From: Nepenthes gracilis
Taxonomy: Eukaryota; Streptophyta; Magnoliopsida; Caryophyllales; Nepenthaceae
Reading direction: 5' to 3'
DNA: 64,000 nt
Assembly: GCA_033239525.1 (NCBI GenBank)
Contig: BSYO01000028.1
Location: 12,207,597-12,271,596 of the forward strand
The translations under genes and the position numbers were made by a program. The notes beneath the pieces were generated by a model. That model was not told the DNA's origin and ran no database searches. It worked only from the letters and a program-made list of their open reading frames with translations. Shown here in pieces: positions 58,906-64,000 of the stretch. The first letter of the stretch is position 1; every line of letters starts with the position of its first letter.

Positions 58906-59367
58906 TTATTATCCAAAACACACATATATTTGGGTTTGGGTACGGTGTTTGGTAGACATCATTTGGCCTAATTTATCTCGATTTAAAAATTTTAATTATT
59001 GTTAAATTTTATTAGTTTTATTTAATTAATTATTATTAAAAAATATTATAAAATTAATATCTTGGAAATTAAGCCATAGGCATAATTCTTTTTAAAGATG
59101 GGATTCTTTGGATATAATTTTTTTTAAATTCGGCAAGATAAATTTAGGAAAGATTTAATATTTTATAATTGTAATATGCTAATTATCAAAATATAAAAAT
59201 ATATTTCTAAAACTATATATTATATTAAAATAATAATTATATTATGTAATAATTTTTTATTCTCAATGATCCACTACAACCTCTGAACTTCTGTTCGGAA
59301 AGAATGGCATTCGAAAACCCTAGTTAGCTTTCTCATCACATGGTGGGAGAAAAGGTTGGTGACGATA
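58906..59367. promoter_or_regulatory. upstream region of the poly(A) polymerase gene
   Basis: AT-rich DNA ending in a short leader before the ATG at 59368. No reliable TATA box can be singled out in such AT-rich sequence. Confidence 0.35.
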
Positions 59368-62300
59368 ATGGAACACCCTGCTTATTCGTACGAAACCTTG
59401 GGCCTTCTCGGCGCCTCTACGACCACAACCGACGCTTCCGTCGACGATAGGGAGGAACCCTATGAAGTCTTCCGCAACGAAATTTCCCTCGCTTCCATAG
59501 AGAATACCTCTCCCGGAACCGCTGCGCCTGACTACTTTTCTCTGTACGTCGATGGTGACGGCGGTGAGGAACCAATTCAGTCACCGGTATCGACGCATTT
59601 TCCGGTTGTGACTCCCGTTTCAGATAGAGGAGCGGAGCGGAAGCTAGAGAGTGGCTGGTTTCGTGGCAATTGCGGTTTTAAGAGCCCTATGCTTCAGCTA
59701 CATAAAGGTAATCCGGAAACAATTTATGTTGGTTGGCGCTTCTAGATTAATTGTAGTCTATCAAATATTAAAATTCTTATGTATTTTATTTGTGACTCAT
59801 ACCCAGGAGATAATAATGCCTGGTAGTCAAAATTGTTTCGTTTGTTTTATGGGAGATTTTTGGTTGATGAGCGTAAAATCATTGAATTTCTTTTTCTTCT
59901 CCTGGTTTGCTAATGTTTTAATTTGGGAGGAACTCGTCAATAATTATCAAATTTTGTGAAATCGAATCATATCAGCCTACTGTGCCAGAAAAACAAAGCA
60001 ATAGCATTATTTGTATCATTGTGGTAGTTCATGGTAGTTTCTTAACCCTTGAAGGCTTGTTTAGTAAAGGGAAAACTGGAACCATTCTCTAAAAAGTTTT
60101 CTTAAAAAAAAATTAGAAAATATGTCTAAATTTGACTGTTTTCCATTTAAAAACTAGAAAACAAGGGTTTTTAGTTTTAAACTGAAATTTAAAAAATGGA
60201 AAATATTAAAAAATAATTTTTTTCATATTTTTCTAATGACTACAAGGAAAGTTTCCCATAGTTTTTTAAATCTACTTATAAAATAATGTTTTAAGAATGT
60301 ATGAGTATGAAAATATTATTTTATAAGTTTATAAAATATAAATATGTGTATTTGATTAGTAATGAAATTTTAATCCAATTCATAACTAATTTTATTTATA
60401 TATATTTTTATTTTTTTCATTTGAATTAATATTTTTTATAAAAATTATTAAATTGATATGAATTATATTTACACATTTGAAAATACAATTATTAATATGA
60501 ATAATTAAAAATATAGTTTTTGGATAAATATTTATGTTATTTGACAATGATAATATTTAGATTATTGTTCAATGTTTTCTATGATTTGACAAAACATTAT
60601 GTATTGCTTTAATAAAAAAATTAAACTATATTACAATGATTTAAAGAATCATTGTTATTAAAATAATATGTCATTGATATATTTTTGATTTGTTAACAAT
60701 TAAATACATAGGCGATGCTATAAAAAGCTATATATTACAACTTAGTCTTGAGTAATTAATTTTACGATCATAAGCTTAAATTCAAGTTTGACTCAATAAT
60801 TTATTGAATTTAGCTCAAATTAGCTGAACACAAGCTTTTAGCAGATCAATAATTAATTATTAAATATTAAGTATGTATATCGCATGTATAAAATATGCAA
60901 ATATGTGTCATTTTATTATATAAATCATAAATAAGAATTGCATTTGATACATGATTTGCTATTATGTAATGCATATGTTTTTTACTACTTTCGTTTATTT
61001 TGAAACAAATTATCGTAAAATGATGTCAATTAGTTAGCTTATTATATTTGAATATGCTTAGTACATTTATTAAGTAGTTTGTTAGTTAATGATTTTTATC
61101 ATATGTTGAATGATTGAAAATTTGTATGCAACTATAATAAACATTAACTTATTAAATTATTCGTGTTTCTAACTGAAACAAATAAATACGTTTTTTAGTG
61201 ACACTTTGAAAATGAAAAATTGGGAAAGGAAAAGAAAATTGAAAAATGGAAAACAGAAAACTGTTTTTTTTCCTACTAAATAGGCCCTGAGTGTCTCCTC
61301 TATGTATATATACTAGGTCAAGCAATGCGCAGTTCAGTAAAGTCATAGGTTACTCACGTATTCAAAGCTAATAGGAGGTAGCTAATAGAGGAGAAGATAA
61401 TTATGTTCAGTTAGATATCAATGTTGTGTGGGCCTGCTATGCAACTTTATAAGCAATAATATCAAACCATCTTGCCTCCACACAAACCTTGCATTCAAGA
61501 AGAGGTCCAAAATGAAAGCAAAATATCACAAACAATAAGAGAAACTAAACCAACCCCCAATCCAGGGGAAAAGACATACATCCAAGACTAACATCATGTC
61601 AAATAAAACCCAACTAAGCCTTTTTATACTAAGTGAGATTGAGTGTTTTTGCTTCTTTGCATCAATTTAGTGCTGTCATGGCCTTCATCCAGAACCAATA
61701 TCCCAATAGATTCTGGCCTTTTCGAGTCCTTTTCATCATTAACATTCCATAGATGCTTTTTCGCCTCATTGATCTTGTCCTCCCAATTTTATGCCTTCTG
61801 TCCCTGAGCTTCTACATCTTTAATTCAGCATTATTCTTGACTCATTCTCTTATTGAACTCATGATTTGCTTTGTGAGCTATTAATCTATATTTTTGTTAT
61901 ATTGATTGCAGCTGTATGGGGTGATATGTCAATTGGATGTATTGGAAACAAACATTCTTTTGTGAAGTAGAACAAAATGGACTGGTGGGAAATATCAGCC
62001 TTATCGGTTGTATTGGCCAATATTAAAAAATATAGGTATAGACCTGATACTGATATGAACTTTTCATATGTTCAAACTTCTTATGGAAATCGACTATTTT
62101 TTAGTCTATTGAGATAATTTGCAATTTTATAATACCTTTCGAGTTTCTTTGTTCAAAGTTGCAGTCTATCTTTTTTTGGACATTTAAACTTTCCTTAATC
62201 TAACTGAAAGCCTTATTTCGCTACCTGGAAGATTGGAAAAAACCAAATGGCAGTATACTCTATTTATCAGAGTGCTAAATAGACCCACCTTTGAAAAATC

Positions 62301-63739
62301 ATTGGAATCGCAATTACCTTCCAACTTAGAAAAAAGATCAACTCCCTTCTAATCGAGATTCTTATCCAAACCCAAATGTGCACCATTTTTTTGGGGATAG
62401 ACCTTGGCCAATCAGCTAAGGGCAGGAGACAACTCATCCTGCTACGACCTGAGCCAGATTTGAAACTTTCTTTGAGAAGCTGACCATCTTCACATTGAGA
62501 ACTGAAACTATGCAACAAACCTTCACAATCAGCATTTCCAACCACAGTAAAGAAACACACACCCAAAAACCCGTAATCAATACACTGCTCCAATCCATAA
62601 AAGCTTAAACCAACTGCTGAGATGCACCTATCCATCCGTTTATATGAAATTATGCTCTCAGTTTTGTGCTTGTTCTTAAAAGCATAAACTAAACATCCAA
62701 ACACCCGTAGTCGATAGTCTGCTCCAAACCATAAAAGCTTAAACCAACCAACATCTGTCCACCTGTGTATATGAGAATTATGTACTTAGTTTATTGCTTG
62801 TTCCTGAAAAATGCTTTTAGTTAAAGGGCATGTTTGAAGTGGAGATCTTTTAACCATAGGCATTGTTACTACAACCATATTCTTGAGGATTCTTTGGTTC
62901 TTGTGCCTCATATTTACAATTTGGCTAGGTTTATTCTCACAATGCTGGTATTATTTATTTTCTCCAGAAAGTAACCTTCTAGGACTAAGCTATTTACACA
63001 CGGTGTGTTATTTGCACCATTGTAGGCTGGATTCTCTTTTACATTGAATCTCTAAAATGATCCTTCTTGCACTCAAGGATTGATGCTGTATTATTTGTTG
63101 GCCAATAGGTTAGACTGAAAGATTTGGCTACATACAATTCAACTAATATGCTTTCAGTTTGTGGCAAAAAATGGGTGGGAAAAAGCAAATAGGTTTCAAT
63201 TGCTAAATTAACTCTTGATAAGTGAAATGGATCAAGAGCCTGCATGCTAGAAATATTGTAGGAGAGCATTACTTTTGTCTAATTTTCCCTGCAGATTGAT
63301 ACCAGTGGGGATATTATAGCAATGAACCATCCTTTTTGTTCAGCTGTATAGATTTTCATGGCTGTACAGACCTCTAGGGTTTTTCAGTAACTTGTGAACT
63401 TCTGACAAATATCACATGAATGTACCATCTGCTTACAGAGTGCTAACAAATCTGGCTTTACAGAGATTCTGGATTTTTGCGATTTTCTCTCTCCAACTCC
63501 TGAAGAACAAGCAGTGCGTAAAGCAGCAATAGAGTGTGTCTTTGATGTTATTAAATATATTTGGCCTAACTGTTGGGTATGCTTGATAACCCTCACGTTT
63601 GCTACATATCTTTCCTTATCTTTTAACTCAAATTGTCTCGTCCATGGAACAGTAAAAATTATATGACTCTGTTGCTTTGCAGGTAGAGGTTTTTGGATCA
63701 TTCAAGACCGGGTTGTATCTTCCATCTAGTGATATTGAT
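59368..63739 (+). CDS. non-canonical poly(A) polymerase, TRF4/5 (PAPD5/7) type, N-terminal exons
   Basis: Three exons are in the window: 59368-59707, 63464-63576 and 63683-63739; the gene continues beyond the end. GT-AG introns join in frame (codon split G|AG gives Glu in LHKEILDFCDF). The 170 residues visible start MEHPAYSYETLGLLG, include VFRNEISLASIE and ESGWFRGNCGFKSPMLQLHK, then SPTPEEQAVRKAAIECVFDV, then VEVFGSFKTGLYLPSSDID, the nucleotidyltransferase signature with the Gly-Ser and the Asp-x-Asp metal-binding pair. This fits the nuclear TRF4/5-type terminal nucleotidyltransferases that add short A tails to RNAs for exosome decay (family knowledge). ATG 59368 is chosen because it is the first in-frame ATG and family members start similarly. 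Intron 1 is unusually long (3.76 kb). Confidence 0.9.
60051..61290. mobile_element. possible hAT-like non-autonomous DNA transposon in intron 1
   Basis: GGCTTGTTTAGTAAAGGGAAAACTG near the left edge mirrors CAGTTTTC...CTACTAAATAGGCC at the right edge (imperfect inverted ends), enclosing AT-rich non-coding DNA with many GGAAAA/TTTTCC words. No target duplication was found. Confidence 0.4.
61985..62060. repeat. ATATCGG repeat family, fragment (intron 1)
   Basis: AAATATCAGCCTTATCGG, TATTGGCCAATATT and CTGATACTGATATGAA repeat the word set seen in the PPI1-like introns; only part of the element is present. Confidence 0.45.
62561..62820. repeat. local tandem duplication, about 130 bases per unit (intron 1)
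   Basis: AAACCCGTAATCAATACACTGCTCC...TAAAAGCTTAAACC...TTGTGCTTGTTCTTAAAAGCAT at 62570-62690 recurs at 62700-62817 with scattered changes. Confidence 0.75.
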
Positions 63740-64000
63740 GTAAGCATGCTGCTGTGTAGGCTCAGCGATTTGTGCCATCCTGACTATGTGCCTCATGCAT
63801 TTGGTGATAGTGCTACTTCAAATCCATGCTTTATGTGCTGTGCTTTTCTCTAGTAGTGTTTTTCCATGGTTTTGATCCCTTTGTAATCACTTACGATGTT
63901 CATCCTATGTTGGTGTTTACTAGCTTGGAGTTGTATTTTTTCATTGTACCATTTTGTCCGTTCAAAAGTGGGGTTAATTAGTTAGATTGCCCTATTACTT

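Noticed and set aside
1..64000. CRISPR array, rRNA genes or bacterial-type operons
   Set aside because: No regularly spaced short repeats, rRNA motifs or prokaryotic gene packing were seen; the gene structures are eukaryotic.

Overview
The window is nuclear DNA from a flowering plant. The evidence is spliced plant gene families (a VQ-motif protein, a proton pump interactor, a TRF4/5-type poly(A) polymerase), AT-rich intergenic DNA, many LTR-retrotransposon pieces of plant type, and a decayed plastid trnF copy inside an intron. The species cannot be named from sequence alone.

Layout. 1-9.5 kb: no gene; decayed LTR ends, a tandem array of about 148-bp units (4.0-8.1 kb), and a long LTR inserted in that array with a TTTTT target duplication. 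9.5-10.2 kb: intronless VQ-motif gene, minus strand. 10.9-18.1 kb: retrotransposon relics (Ty3 RT fragment, possible Ty1 RNase H fragment, an LTR with a polypurine tract, an inverted partner, a probable solo LTR). 18.3-32.3 kb: one large, decayed, minus-strand Ty3/gypsy element that looks like the Tat lineage. Its gag-pol lies at 32.3-28.2 kb. An unusual 5-kb block of plus-strand (antisense) ORFs follows, and its 3' LTR is split by a 3.36-kb LTR insertion (GATTA target duplication). 32.3-35.3 kb: AT-rich DNA with an LTR end and a Ty1/copia RNase H relic. 35.4-45.1 kb: an eight-exon gene for a proton pump interactor (PPI1-like), minus strand. Its introns hold a related family of ATATCGG-rich repeats, a tRNA-derived SINE fragment, a plastid trnL-trnF/trnF insertion and a 2.0-kb solo LTR. 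Its last exon appears frameshifted.

47.1-56.2 kb: a direct tandem duplication of a segment of about 2.4 kb. Each copy carries a nearly identical intronless gene for a 165-residue protein with a strongly acidic tail. Copy 1 was later hit by a 4.3-kb non-autonomous LTR retrotransposon, and copy 2 preserves the empty site. 56.7-57.6 kb: a clean solo LTR (ATAGT target duplication) related to the LTR of the large element. 58.2-58.9 kb: a short tandem duplication. 59.4 kb to the window end: the first three exons of a TRF4/5-like non-canonical poly(A) polymerase gene, plus strand, running off the window.

The genes are independent single-gene units, not a pathway. The most distinctive content is the layered transposon history and the antisense ORF block of the large gypsy element.
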